Positions 10,300 through 18,962 of a DNA stretch of 64,000 nucleotides are shown piece after piece. Location of the stretch: NCBI RefSeq assembly GCF_001542625.1, contig NZ_CP016279.1:7378001-7442000 (forward strand), written 5' to 3'. Below the pieces are notes generated by a model. That model saw nothing but the letters and a program-made list of their open reading frames with translations. It made no database searches and was not told the DNA's origin. The stretch comes from Streptomyces griseochromogenes. GTDB taxonomy: Bacteria > Actinomycetota > Actinomycetes > Streptomycetales > Streptomycetaceae. The number at the start of each line of letters is the position of its first letter. Position 1 is the first letter of the stretch. A program made the position numbers and the translations under genes.

Positions 10300-10773
10300 A
10301 TGACTGCGCTCAATCGTGTCCCGTCGCTGATGGCCCGGGCCGGCACGGCCTCGGCTCTCACCCTCGCCGCCGTGGGCGGCTCGATCACGGTCCCGGGCCT
10401 CGCCACCGACGCCTCGGCCGCCACGATAGCGACGAAAGCACTCCAGATCGCGGCCTCCAAGAAGGGTTCCCCCTACCAGTACGGGGCCACCGGGCCACGC
10501 CGGTTCGACTGCTCGGGGCTGACGCTCTACTCGTTCAAGAAGGCCGGCAAGCGCCTGCCGCGTACGGCCGCCCAGCAGTACAACAAGACGCACCACATCT
10601 CGGCCGGGAACCGCAAGGCCGGCGATCTGGTGTTCTTCCACTACGGATCCAGCGTCTACCACGTCGGCATCTACGCCGGGAAGAACAAGATCTGGCACGC
10701 CCCGAGGACCGGGTCCGTGGTGCGGCTGGAGAAGATCTGGACCAACGCGGTCTGGTACGGCCGGGTCAGCTGA
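10300..10773 (+). CDS. Secreted NlpC/P60 peptidoglycan endopeptidase
   Basis: 157-residue exported cell-wall hydrolase, expected to cut D-iGlu-diaminopimelate-type peptide bonds in peptidoglycan. A signal peptide covers about residues 1-40 (ending near DASA). The rest is a minimal NlpC/P60 domain with Cys71 in RRFDCSGLT, His121 in YHVGIYAG and His133 in IWHAP as catalytic Cys-His-His. There is no LysM or other wall-binding domain. The ATG at 10300 follows the riboswitch directly, so expression should respond to c-di-AMP, a signal linked to osmotic state and wall remodelling. Confidence 0.92.
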   Translation: MTALNRVPSLMARAGTASALTLAAVGGSITVPGLATDASAATIATKALQIAASKKGSPYQYGATGPRRFDCSGLTLYSFKKAGKRLPRTAAQQYNKTHHISAGNRKAGDLVFFHYGSSVYHVGIYAGKNKIWHAPRTGSVVRLEKIWTNAVWYGRVS

Positions 10774-10780
10774 CCCGGAC

Positions 10781-11401
10781 TCAGCCGAGGAGCGGCTCCA
10801 GCAGCAGGGCCGCTCCGAGCGCCGTCAGCGCCGCCCCGGTGCCCGCCTGGAGTACGCGGGCGGCCCGGGGTCGGCGCAGCCACCTGCCGAGCCGGTCCAC
10901 CAGGAGGGCCACGACCTGGAACCAGGCCAGCGCGATCGCACAGACGATCAGCGCGAGCAGCAGCGTCTTCGGCAGGGCCGAGCCACCCGAGGGCACGAAC
11001 TGGGGCAGCAGGCTGAGGAAGGTCAGCGAGGCCTTCGGGTTGAGGACGTTGGTGACGAAGCCCTGCCGCAGCGGGTGCGTCGCGGCCGGGGGCACGGACT
11101 CGGCGGGACCGGTGACGGGCCTGTGCAGCGACCACAGGGTCCGCAGACCGAGCTGCAGCACATAGGCGCCGCCCAGCAGCTGCAGCGCGCGGAACAGCGC
11201 GGGTACGGCGACCAGGACCGCCGCGACCCCGGCCACGGCGAGTGTGGTGTGCACCAGGAGACCGCCGGCGATACCGAGCCCGCAGACCGCGCCGGCCCGG
11301 CGGGAGACCAGGGCGTTGCGGACGACCACGGTGAAGTCGGCGCCCGGCATGGCGACGAGACCCGCGGCGATCCCGGTGAAGGCGATGAGCTGTCCGTCCA
11401 T
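10781..11401 (-). CDS. LysE-family amino acid exporter
   Basis: 206-residue membrane protein of the LysE/RhtB export family, starting MDGQLIAFTGIAAGLVAMPGADFTVVVRNAL. It shows the usual six hydrophobic segments, the P-G-x-D motif near residue 20 and NPKASLTFLSLLPQF in the middle. It should export an amino acid (lysine/arginine or homoserine/threonine type, not resolvable) across the cytoplasmic membrane. The ATG at 11401 is preferred; a GTG at 11416 adds five residues. It is divergent from a LysR regulator, as is typical for lysE/lysG pairs. Confidence 0.88.
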   Translation of the reverse strand: MDGQLIAFTGIAAGLVAMPGADFTVVVRNALVSRRAGAVCGLGIAGGLLVHTTLAVAGVAAVLVAVPALFRALQLLGGAYVLQLGLRTLWSLHRPVTGPAESVPPAATHPLRQGFVTNVLNPKASLTFLSLLPQFVPSGGSALPKTLLLALIVCAIALAWFQVVALLVDRLGRWLRRPRAARVLQAGTGAALTALGAALLLEPLLG

Positions 11402-11450
11402 GGGGCCAGCCTGCACGCCTGCGGCCTTCAGCAGGTATTTCCAATCATCT

Positions 11451-11483
11451 GAGCCAGCCTTAAGCGATGCTTTAGGCTGGCTC
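11451..11483. promoter_or_regulatory. Near-perfect 33-bp palindrome, likely LysR operator
   Basis: Inverted repeat with 15-bp arms (GAGCCAGCCTTAAGC and its mirror, one mismatch) around a GAT centre. It ends one base before the LysR ATG at 11485 and lies in the shared promoter gap with the exporter. The position suggests the regulator binds here to repress itself and control the exporter. Confidence 0.7.
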
Positions 11484-11484
11484 C

Positions 11485-12423
11485 ATGTACGACCCCACCC
11501 GGCTTGCCGCGCTGGTCGCCGTCGCGGAGGCGGGCTCCATCACGCGGGCCGCGGACCGGCTCGGATACACGCCGCCCGCCCTCTCGCAGCAGCTGGCCAA
11601 GCTGGAGCGGGAGGCGGGCACGGCGCTGCTGGTACGCCACCACCGCGGGGCCCGGCTGACCGAGGCGGGCGAGGTACTGGTGGCGCGGGCCCGGGTGGTG
11701 CTGGACGAGCTGGAGCGGGCCCGGCACGAGCTGGCCCGGCTGGCCGGCCTGACGGGCGGGGTGCTGCGCCTCGGCACCTTCCCGACGGCGGGTGTCCATC
11801 TGCTGCCGCCCGCTCTGAGCGCGTTCCGCCGGGCCCACCCGGACGTCCGGCTGTCGGTCGCCGACTACGACCCGCCGTCCGGGGTCACCGCGGTGGCGGC
11901 CGGAGAGGTGGACCTGGCGCTCACCCACGCCTATCACCCGGCCGAGCCCGCCCCCGTGCCCGCCTCCGTCGCCCTGGAACCGGTCCTGGAGGAGGAGCTG
12001 GTGCTGGTGACGGCCCCCGGCCACGCCCTCAGCAGTGCCTCGTCCCGGCTGCCGCTGGAGCAGCTGGCCGGGCAGCCGGTGATCAGCATGGCGCCGCATC
12101 ATCCGGCCCGGCGTGAGGTGGAGGCGCTGCTCGCCGGGGTGGGCGCCACTCCCGCGCTGCTGGTGCCGACGCCCGGGTACGCCGTCGTGTGCGCGCTGGT
12201 CAGTGCCGGGCTCGGAGTGGCCCTCGTACCGGAGATGGTGGCGCGGACCGCGGTCACTCCGGTCGGAGTACGTCCGTTGGAGGGGGGTCGGCTGCGCCGC
12301 ACGATCTCGGTCGCCTACCGGGCCGAGGAAGTCGCTCCCGCCACGCAGGCGTTCCGGGCCCTTCTGCACGGGGCGTTCGGCCGGGCCCAGCACGCTCCGG
12401 CGCGTCAGCGTCCCTCCTTGTGA
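11485..12423 (+). CDS. LysR-family transcriptional regulator of the adjacent exporter
   Basis: 312-residue LysR regulator. The N-terminal winged helix (MYDPTRLAALVAVAEAGSITRAADRLGYTPPALSQQLAKLERE) occupies residues 1-60, followed by a helical linker and a periplasmic-binding-type effector domain. The divergent LysE exporter is the probable target. There is no Shine-Dalgarno: the palindromic operator runs up to the ATG, so the mRNA is probably leaderless or nearly so. The effector is probably the exported amino acid, by analogy with LysG. Confidence 0.88.
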   Translation: MYDPTRLAALVAVAEAGSITRAADRLGYTPPALSQQLAKLEREAGTALLVRHHRGARLTEAGEVLVARARVVLDELERARHELARLAGLTGGVLRLGTFPTAGVHLLPPALSAFRRAHPDVRLSVADYDPPSGVTAVAAGEVDLALTHAYHPAEPAPVPASVALEPVLEEELVLVTAPGHALSSASSRLPLEQLAGQPVISMAPHHPARREVEALLAGVGATPALLVPTPGYAVVCALVSAGLGVALVPEMVARTAVTPVGVRPLEGGRLRRTISVAYRAEEVAPATQAFRALLHGAFGRAQHAPARQRPSL

Positions 12424-12472
12424 ACTGTCCCCCGGCCGGGTGGGGTTTGCGAAACGATCCGCCGGACGGGCC

Positions 12473-12928
12473 CTACGGCTCCGGCTGTCCCGCCGTGACC
12501 GGCTCGGCCGGGATGGACCAGGGAAGTTCGATGCAGACCGTCTTGCCGCCCTCGCGGGTGGGGCGGATCCGGAGTTTGCCGCCGCACTCCGCGGTGAGCC
12601 AGCGGATGATGACCATGCCGCGCCCGTTGTCCTGCTGGACCGCGGCGGGCAGTCTCTTCGGAAAGCGCGGATGACTGTCCGTCACACCGATGCGCAGCTG
12701 TTCGTCGCGGTGCAGGGCGATGTCTACGGTGAAGGTGGGTGACTGACCGAGGGTGTGCTGTACGGCGTTGGTGGCGAGTTCGGAGACGATCAGCCGCACG
12801 GTGTCGGCCGCGTCGGTGTCCGGTGGCAGACCCCACTCCGCGAGGGTGCCCACCACATAGGAGCGGGCCGCGGAGACCGAGGCGGGATCGCTCGGCAGAG
12901 TGACGGATGCTTCCAGATGGTCTGCCAT
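12473..12928 (-). CDS. Anti-sigma-factor-type ATP-binding protein (RsbW-like HATPase)
   Basis: 151-residue GHKL ATPase domain protein with an N-box segment VSELATNAVQHT and a G-box NGRGMVIIRWL. Stand-alone proteins of this size are the RsbW/SpoIIAB-like serine kinases abundant in Streptomyces. The start is the ATG at 12928 (MADHLEASVTLPSDPASV), with AAGGGA ten bases upstream. The frame stays open to 13078, but the extra residues look non-coding. It is divergent from the WhiJ-like/DUF397 pair, a recurrent three-gene arrangement in streptomycetes. Confidence 0.82.
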   Translation of the reverse strand: MADHLEASVTLPSDPASVSAARSYVVGTLAEWGLPPDTDAADTVRLIVSELATNAVQHTLGQSPTFTVDIALHRDEQLRIGVTDSHPRFPKRLPAAVQQDNGRGMVIIRWLTAECGGKLRIRPTREGGKTVCIELPWSIPAEPVTAGQPEP

Positions 12929-13052
12929 GGAGACGTCGTCCCTTTCCCACGGGCCGCAAGTCCGACGAGGAGCGGATGGTTCGAGTACGGTCCCGCACTG
13001 GTGCTTCGTCGCCAGACTGCCACCACCGGGCCGGTCAGGGGAACGATCCACC

Positions 13053-13069
13053 AAGATATGCATATATCT
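13053..13069. promoter_or_regulatory. AT-rich palindrome between the ATPase and WhiJ-like genes
   Basis: AGATATGCATATATCT contains the perfect palindrome ATATGCATAT (13056-13065), conspicuous in DNA that is over 70% GC. It lies in the divergent gap upstream of both genes and is a natural candidate for the binding site of the XRE protein encoded to its right. Confidence 0.5.
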
Positions 13070-13140
13070 GTCGCTCAAAGCGGTGAACTCTGCGACGGGA
13101 GACCGTATTTGGGCGGCCCGGAAGGAGTAAGGAGTACCCC

Positions 13141-14001
13141 ATGCAGAACGGTCCCGCGGTACGGCGCCGCAAACTCGGCGCCGAGCTGCGCACGCTGCGC
13201 ACGGGTACGGGACTCACCAGCGGCGAGGCGGCCCGGTTGGTGGGCTGGCACCAGTCGAAGGTGAGCCGCATCGAGACCGGCGCGAGCGGCGTGAAACCGG
13301 CCGATGTGCGGTTACTCCTGGATGCCTACGGGGTGCGGGAGGGGCAACTGCGCGAGATGCTGCTGATGTTGGCGGGGTCCGAGGGTGCGGGCGGACGCAG
13401 CCGGTGGTGGCACGCCTACCGGGGAATCCTGCCGCCCACCTACCGCGATTTCATCAGCCTGGAGTCGCAGGCGAGCGGGATGCGCACGCTGGAGACCACC
13501 GTGGTCCCGGGTCTGCTGCAGACGCCCGAGTACGCCCGCGCGGTGACCCGGGCGGCCGTGGGGGGAGTGGACGAGGAGCGGCTGGACGCGCTGGTGGAGG
13601 TGCGGCTGGCCAGGCAGGACGTGCTGCGTTCGGATCCGCCGCTGGCGCTGAGCGCGGTGCTGGACGAGGCAGTGCTCAGGCGTGAGGTCGGCGGGCCGGA
13701 GGTGATGGCGCGGCAGCTGGCACGGCTGGTCGAGGCCGCTTGTCTGCCCCAGGTGAAGCTGCAGGTGCTGCCGTTCGGCGCGGGAGCGCATGTCGGCCTC
13801 ACCGGGCCTTTCGTTATCTTCTCATTTCCGAGCACTTCTGATCTGGATGTGGTTGTTCTGGACCAGTTGACGAGTAGCCTCTATCTGGAACGGAAAGAAG
13901 ACCTCATGGCCTACTCGGAGGCCTTCAACACCCTTCGGATCTACGCCCTTTCACCCGAGGACTCGTTGGATTACATCGCCGGGATAGGTGACGGCGCGTA
14001 A
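13141..14001 (+). CDS. WhiJ-like XRE regulator with DUF5753 domain
   Basis: 286-residue regulator: a helix-turn-helix XRE domain at about residues 5-65 (KLGAELRTLRTGTGLTSGEAARLVGWHQSKVSRIETG) followed by a DUF5753 ligand-type domain (ISLESQASGMRTLETTVVPGLLQTPEYARAVTR, VLDEAVLRREVGG, LQVLPFGAGAHVGLTGPFVIFSF). This is the WhiJ-type architecture of streptomycete development-associated regulators. A strong AAGGAG site precedes the ATG. A DUF397 gene follows nine bases after the stop and is the usual partner. Confidence 0.92.
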   Translation: MQNGPAVRRRKLGAELRTLRTGTGLTSGEAARLVGWHQSKVSRIETGASGVKPADVRLLLDAYGVREGQLREMLLMLAGSEGAGGRSRWWHAYRGILPPTYRDFISLESQASGMRTLETTVVPGLLQTPEYARAVTRAAVGGVDEERLDALVEVRLARQDVLRSDPPLALSAVLDEAVLRREVGGPEVMARQLARLVEAACLPQVKLQVLPFGAGAHVGLTGPFVIFSFPSTSDLDVVVLDQLTSSLYLERKEDLMAYSEAFNTLRIYALSPEDSLDYIAGIGDGA

Positions 14002-14010
14002 GGAGGCACC

Positions 14011-14235
14011 ATGCCAGCACTGCCTCGGAACGTCCCTGCCAGTACCGATCTGCACGATGTGCGATGGCTGCGCAGCAGCTACAGCACCGGAGCGAACAAC
14101 TGCGTGGAGACGGCACGGCCGCACTCCGGCCCGTGGGCCGGACTGCTCGCCGTGCGCGACTCCAAGGATCCGGCCAAGCCCGCGCTGCTCTTCTCCCCCG
14201 AGAGCTGGGCGGGCTTCGTGACCGCGCTCCGGTGA
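14011..14235 (+). CDS. DUF397 protein, partner of the WhiJ-like regulator
   Basis: 74-residue DUF397 protein with the hallmark WLRSSYSTGANNCVETA motif, VRDSKDP, and a C-terminal FSPESWAGFVTAL segment. These small proteins are encoded next to WhiJ-like regulators and are thought to antagonise or tune them (known from the family, not visible here). AAGGAGG lies seven bases before the ATG, in the WhiJ-like gene end. Confidence 0.92.
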   Translation: MPALPRNVPASTDLHDVRWLRSSYSTGANNCVETARPHSGPWAGLLAVRDSKDPAKPALLFSPESWAGFVTALR

Positions 14236-14327
14236 TCCCCTTCCCACCCCACCCGACCGATTCCTACTGATCAGATCCGATCACTGTCGGATCGTTCTCG
14301 TGCGACGCACGGCCGTGTCACGCCGAC

Positions 14328-15455
14328 TCATGGTCGCGTCTCGCCGATCACCCGTACAGCGCGTTCGATCTCGGCCCCGGACAGGTCGGCCCGGGCGGTC
14401 AGCCTCAGCCGCGAGATGCCGTCGGGCACGGAAGGAGGACGGAAGCAGCCCACGGCCAGGCCTGCCGTACGGCAGTCCGCCGCCCAGCGCACGGCCTGCT
14501 CCGGGGAGGGAGCCCGCACCGAGACCACCGCGGCGTCCGGACGTACCGCCTCCAGACCCGCGGCGGTCAGGCGCGCGTGCAGCTCGGCGGCGACCGCGCG
14601 GGCCCGTGCGGCCCGCGCCGGTTCGCGGCGCAGCAGCCGCAGCGCCGCCAGCGCCGCGCCCGCGGCCGCGGGCGCGAGGCCGGTGTCGAAGATGAAGGTC
14701 CGGGCCGCGTTGACCAGATGGTCGACGACCCGCGCCGGACCGAGCACCACTCCGCCCTGGCTGCCCAGCGACTTGGAGAGCGTGGCCGTGACGACCACGT
14801 CGTCGGCGCCCGCGAGTCCGGCCGCCTGCGCGGCGCCCCGGCCTCCGTCGCCCAGCACACCGAGCCCGTGCGCGTCGTCCACGACCAGGCCCGCGCCGTG
14901 CTCCCGGCACGCCTCGGCCAGCGCGGCCAGCGGGGCGGCGTCGCCGTCGACGGAGAAGACCGTGTCGGAGACGACGATCGCCGCTCCCTCGTGCGTGGCG
15001 AGCGCCTTGTCCACCGCCTCCGGATCGGCGTGTCCGACCACCTGCCTGGTGCCCCGCGCGAGCCGGCAGCCGTCGATGAGCGAGGCGTGGTTGCCCGCGT
15101 CGGAGACGATCAGGGAGCCGTGCGGGCCCAGCGCGGTGACCGCGGCCAGGTTCGCGGCATAACCGGACGAGAAGACCAGGGCCGCCTCGAAACCGCAGAA
15201 GTCCGCCAGCTCCCGCTCCAGCTCGGTGTGCAGCTCGGTGGTGCCGGTGACCAGCCGGGAGCCGGTGGAACCGCCGCCCCAGAGCCGGGCGGCACCGGCC
15301 GCCCCCTCGGCGATCTCGGGGTGACGGGCCAGGCCCAGGTAGTCGTTGCTCGCCAGGTCCAGCAGCGGCGAGTCGGCGGGCCGCGGGCGCAGGGTCCGTA
15401 CGAGACCGGCGCGGCTGCGCGCCTCGGCCTGCTCGTCGATCCAGCCGAACGCCAT
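14328..15455 (-). CDS. bioF: 8-amino-7-oxononanoate synthase
   Basis: 375-residue PLP enzyme joining pimeloyl thioester and L-alanine to give 8-amino-7-oxononanoate, the first step of the conserved biotin ring pathway. Family features include LLDLASNDYLGLARHPEI, GGGSTGSRLVTGTTELHTELE, VVDDAHGLGVLG and TLSKSLGSQGG with the Schiff-base Lys. The ATG has CGGAGGACCC upstream. It is divergent from bioBAD, sharing a 147-base control region. Confidence 0.95.
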   Translation of the reverse strand: MAFGWIDEQAEARSRAGLVRTLRPRPADSPLLDLASNDYLGLARHPEIAEGAAGAARLWGGGSTGSRLVTGTTELHTELERELADFCGFEAALVFSSGYAANLAAVTALGPHGSLIVSDAGNHASLIDGCRLARGTRQVVGHADPEAVDKALATHEGAAIVVSDTVFSVDGDAAPLAALAEACREHGAGLVVDDAHGLGVLGDGGRGAAQAAGLAGADDVVVTATLSKSLGSQGGVVLGPARVVDHLVNAARTFIFDTGLAPAAAGAALAALRLLRREPARAARARAVAAELHARLTAAGLEAVRPDAAVVSVRAPSPEQAVRWAADCRTAGLAVGCFRPPSVPDGISRLRLTARADLSGAEIERAVRVIGETRP

Positions 15456-15602
15456 GGGTCCTCCGGGGCTTTTGTAGGTAGCGGACAGACCCTAGCGGCA
15501 CGACCAGCCGCCCAGGGTGTGGCGATACCCACACGATGATCCGTCTCCGTTGTGCAAACTCTCCTTGGCCCGAAGCGGTTCCGTAGGACAGGATCGGACC
15601 TC
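15456..15602. promoter_or_regulatory. bioF/bioB divergent promoter region
   Basis: 147-base gap between divergent bioF and bioB. It should hold both promoters and a biotin-responsive operator. I cannot identify a clear BioQ- or BirA-type palindrome by eye. The only AT-leaning stretch is around TTTTGTAGGTAG near 15470. Confidence 0.4.
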
Positions 15603-16787
15603 ATGGACCTGCTGAACACGCTGGTGGACAAGGGGCTGCGGCGCGAGGTGCCGACCCGCGAGGAAGCACTCGCCGTGCTCGCCACCTCCGACGACGACCT
15701 GCTCGATGTGGTGGCCGCGGCCGGCAAGGTGCGCCGGCACTGGTTCGGCCGACGCGTGAAACTCAACTACCTGGTCAACCTCAAGTCCGGCCTGTGCCCC
15801 GAGGACTGCTCCTACTGCTCCCAGCGCCTCGGCTCCAAGGCCGACATCCTCAAGTACACCTGGATCAAGCCCGACGAGGCCTCCCGGGCGGCCGCGGCGG
15901 GCCTGGCCGGAGGGGCCAAGCGGGTCTGTCTGGTGGCCAGCGGACGCGGCCCGACGGACCGGGACGTGGACCGGGTCTCCCAGACCATCAAGGCCATCAA
16001 GGACCAGAACGAGGGCGTCGAGGTGTGCGCCTGTCTCGGTCTGCTCTCCGACGGCCAGGCCGAGCGGCTGCGCGAGGCGGGCGCGGACGCCTACAACCAC
16101 AACCTGAACACCTCCGAGGCCACCTACGGGGACATCACCACCACCCACACGTACGCCGACCGGGTGGACACGGTGAACAAGGCGCACGCGGCCGGGCTGT
16201 CCGCCTGCTCGGGTCTGATCGCCGGTATGGGCGAGAGCGACGAGGACCTGGTGGACGTGGTCTTCTCGCTGCGCGAACTGGACCCGGACTCCGTTCCGGT
16301 GAACTTCCTGATCCCGATGGAGGGCACCCCGCTCTCCGCGGAGTGGAACCTCACCCCGCAGCGCTGCCTGCGCATCCTCGCGATGGTCCGGTTCGTCTGC
16401 CCGGACGTGGAGGTGCGCATCGCGGGCGGCCGCGAGGTCCATCTGCGCACGATGCAACCGCTCGCCCTGAACCTGGCCAACTCGATCTTCCTCGGCGACT
16501 ACCTGACCAGCGAGGGCCAGGCGGGCAGGACCGACCTGGAGATGATCGCGGACGCCGGGTTCGAGGTGGAGGGCACCGACGAGGTGACGCTGCCGGAGCA
16601 CCGGGTGGACGCCGCCCGGGGCGGGTGCGGGTCGCACGAGAGCGCCGGGTGCGGATCCGTCTGCGGCTCGCACGAGGGAGCGGACGTGTGCGGTACGGCC
16701 ACGGTGCCCGCGGTGAACGAGCCGCGCACCGACCTCGTCGCCGTGCGCCGCCGGGGCGCCGGAACGGACCTCGCACCCAATGCCTGA
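15603..16787 (+). CDS. bioB: Biotin synthase (radical SAM) with Cys-rich C-terminal tail
   Basis: 394-residue radical SAM enzyme inserting sulfur into dethiobiotin. The CxxxCxxC cluster motif is C65-PED-C69-SY-C72, within [31 protein letters not shown] and [10 protein letters not shown] follow. The ATG at 15603 ([11 protein letters not shown]) matches the family N-terminus; an upstream ATG at 15552 would add unrelated residues. The protein extends beyond the TIM barrel with a Gly-, Cys- and His-rich tail holding Cys342, Cys350, Cys354 and Cys363. The stop overlaps the bioA start by eight bases. Confidence 0.95.
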   Translation: MDLLNTLVDKGLRREVPTREEALAVLATSDDDLLDVVAAAGKVRRHWFGRRVKLNYLVNLKSGLCPEDCSYCSQRLGSKADILKYTWIKPDEASRAAAAGLAGGAKRVCLVASGRGPTDRDVDRVSQTIKAIKDQNEGVEVCACLGLLSDGQAERLREAGADAYNHNLNTSEATYGDITTTHTYADRVDTVNKAHAAGLSACSGLIAGMGESDEDLVDVVFSLRELDPDSVPVNFLIPMEGTPLSAEWNLTPQRCLRILAMVRFVCPDVEVRIAGGREVHLRTMQPLALNLANSIFLGDYLTSEGQAGRTDLEMIADAGFEVEGTDEVTLPEHRVDAARGGCGSHESAGCGSVCGSHEGADVCGTATVPAVNEPRTDLVAVRRRGAGTDLAPNA

Positions 16788-18069
16788 CCTGCCCGGCCCG
16801 AACGTGCCCGAGCTGCTGGAGCTGGACCGGCGGCATGTGTGGCATCCCTACGGCCCGATGCCGGGGCGTGCCGAACCGCTCGTCGTGGAGTCGGCGAGCG
16901 GGGTGCGGCTGCGCCTCGCCGACGGCTCGGGCGAACTCGTCGACGGCATGTCCTCGTGGTGGTCGGCGATCCACGGCTACAACCACCCGGTCCTGAACGA
17001 GGCGGTGCACGCGCAGCTGGGGCGGATGAGCCATGTGATGTTCGGCGGGCTCACGCACGAGCCCGCCGTACGACTCGCGAAGCTCCTTGTCGACATGTCA
17101 CCAAGCGGCCTGGAGCATGTGTTCCTGGCCGACTCCGGGTCGGTGTCGGTCGAGGTCGCGGTGAAGATGTGCCTGCAGTACTGGCGCTCGCTCGGCCGGC
17201 CCGGCAAGCAGCGGCTGCTGACCTGGCGGGGCGGCTATCACGGCGACACCTGGCAGCCGATGTCGGTGTGCGATCCCGAGGGCGGGATGCATGAGCTGTG
17301 GACCGGTGTGCTCCAGCGCCAGGTGTTCGTGGGCCCGCCTCCGGCCGAGTACGAGGAGTCGTACGCGGAGGAGCTGCGCTCGACGATCGAGCGGCACGCC
17401 GATGAGCTGGCCGCGGTGATCGTGGAGCCGGTGGTGCAGGGCGCGGGCGGGATGCGGTTCCACTCCCCCGGGTATCTGCGGGTGCTGCGCGAGGCGTGCG
17501 ACGCGCACGACGTGCTGCTGGTGTTCGACGAGATCGCCACCGGTTTCGGCCGCACCGGAGCGATGTTCGCGGCGGAGCACGCCGCCGTGACGCCGGACGT
17601 GATGTGCGTCGGCAAGGCACTGACCGGCGGCTATCTGACGATGGCGGCCACGCTGTGCACCGCGCGGGTGGCGGACGGCATCTCGCGGGGCGAGGTGCCG
17701 GTGCTCGCCCACGGGCCGACGTTCATGGGCAATCCGCTGGCGGCGGCCGTCGCCTGCGCCTCCATCGAGCTGCTGCTCGGACAGGACTGGCTCGCCGAGG
17801 TCAAGCGGATCGAGGCGGGGCTGCGCGAGGGGCTCGCTCCGGCCGCGCGGCTGCCCGGTGTGAAGGACGTCCGCGTCCTCGGCGCCATCGGGGTCGTCCA
17901 GCTCGACCACGAGGTGGACATGGCCGCGGCCACCCGGGCCGCCGTGCGGGAGGGCGTGTGGCTGCGCCCGTTCCGCGACCTGATCTACACGATGCCGCCG
18001 TACGTCACCGGGGACGCGGACGTGGCACGGATCGCACACGCGGTGTGCGCCGCGGCGCGGGAGGGCTGA
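16780..18069 (+). CDS. bioA: Adenosylmethionine-8-amino-7-oxononanoate aminotransferase
   Basis: 429-residue class III aminotransferase forming 7,8-diaminopelargonate with SAM as amino donor. It has [14 protein letters not shown] near the N-terminus, the RHVWHPYGP motif characteristic of Bio[15 protein letters not shown], and [16 protein letters not shown] with the PLP-binding Lys. Its ATG lies within the bioB end, giving a tight bioB-bioA-bioD operon. Confidence 0.96.
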   Translation: MPDLPGPNVPELLELDRRHVWHPYGPMPGRAEPLVVESASGVRLRLADGSGELVDGMSSWWSAIHGYNHPVLNEAVHAQLGRMSHVMFGGLTHEPAVRLAKLLVDMSPSGLEHVFLADSGSVSVEVAVKMCLQYWRSLGRPGKQRLLTWRGGYHGDTWQPMSVCDPEGGMHELWTGVLQRQVFVGPPPAEYEESYAEELRSTIERHADELAAVIVEPVVQGAGGMRFHSPGYLRVLREACDAHDVLLVFDEIATGFGRTGAMFAAEHAAVTPDVMCVGKALTGGYLTMAATLCTARVADGISRGEVPVLAHGPTFMGNPLAAAVACASIELLLGQDWLAEVKRIEAGLREGLAPAARLPGVKDVRVLGAIGVVQLDHEVDMAAATRAAVREGVWLRPFRDLIYTMPPYVTGDADVARIAHAVCAAAREG

Positions 18070-18070
18070 C

Positions 18071-18787
18071 ATGCGGGTACTGATGATCACGGGGACGGGC
18101 ACGGAGGTCGGCAAGACGGTCACCACCGCCGCCGTCGCCGCCGCGGCGCTCGCCACCGGGCGTTCGGTGGCCGTGCTGAAGGCCGCGCAGACGGGGGTCG
18201 GGCCGGACGAGCGCGGGGACGCGGACGAGGTCGCGCGGCTCGCGGGTGCGGTGACAACCTCCGAACTGGCCCGCTTCCCCGAGCCGCTCGCGCCGGGCAC
18301 GGCGGCCCGGCGGGCGGGCATGGCTCCGGTGCATCCGCACGAGGTGGCCGAGGCCGCGGCCAAGCTGGCCACCGAGCACGATCTGGTGCTGGTCGAGGGC
18401 GCGGGCGGGCTGCTCGTGCGCTTCGACGCGGCGGGCGGGACGCTGGCGGACGCGGCGCGGCTGCTGGACGCACCCGTGCTGCTCGTCGCCTCGGCCGGCC
18501 TCGGCACGCTCAACATCACGGAGCTGACGGCTCGTGAACTGGGCTCGCGCGGGCTGCGGTTGGCCGGTGTGGTGATCGGCAGCTGGCCCGGCGCCCCGGA
18601 CCTCGCCTGCCGTTGCAACGTCGCCGATCTGCCGGAGGCCGCCGGCGCTCCGCTGCTCGGCGCGCTGCCCGCCGGGGCGAGCGCGCTCGCGCCCGCCGAC
18701 TTCCGCACGGCGGCCCCGACGTGGCTGGCGCCACGCCTGGAGGGCACGTGGGACGCGGAGGCGTTCCGGGTCCGGGAGGCGCCCTGA
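18071..18787 (+). CDS. bioD: Dethiobiotin synthetase
   Basis: 238-residue ATP-dependent carboxylase closing the ureido ring of dethiobiotin. It has the P-loop GTGTEVGKT at residues 8-16, VAVLKAAQTGV, and LVEGAGGLLVRFD. The ATG begins one base after the bioA stop, and the preceding GGAGGG inside bioA provides the ribosome site. Last gene of the bio operon. Confidence 0.95.
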   Translation: MRVLMITGTGTEVGKTVTTAAVAAAALATGRSVAVLKAAQTGVGPDERGDADEVARLAGAVTTSELARFPEPLAPGTAARRAGMAPVHPHEVAEAAAKLATEHDLVLVEGAGGLLVRFDAAGGTLADAARLLDAPVLLVASAGLGTLNITELTARELGSRGLRLAGVVIGSWPGAPDLACRCNVADLPEAAGAPLLGALPAGASALAPADFRTAAPTWLAPRLEGTWDAEAFRVREAP

Positions 18788-18962
18788 AGCCCGGAGAGAA
18801 CGTGAGTTCGCATGCCGAATGTGTGACCTTTACGGCTGTGGCTTGTTGGGCGGGGTGACGGATCGTCGGCATGGGGCTGGGGCGTCCGGCGTCCCGGCGG
18901 GGGTGCGACGGGGTTTCCCGGGGGACAATCAGCGTAGGGCCCGACCTTTCCGGGAGGTTGCC

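Noticed and set aside
15492..16673. A 393-codon minus-strand frame opposite bioB
   Set aside because: Shadow of bioB; the biotin synthase frame carries all conserved motifs.
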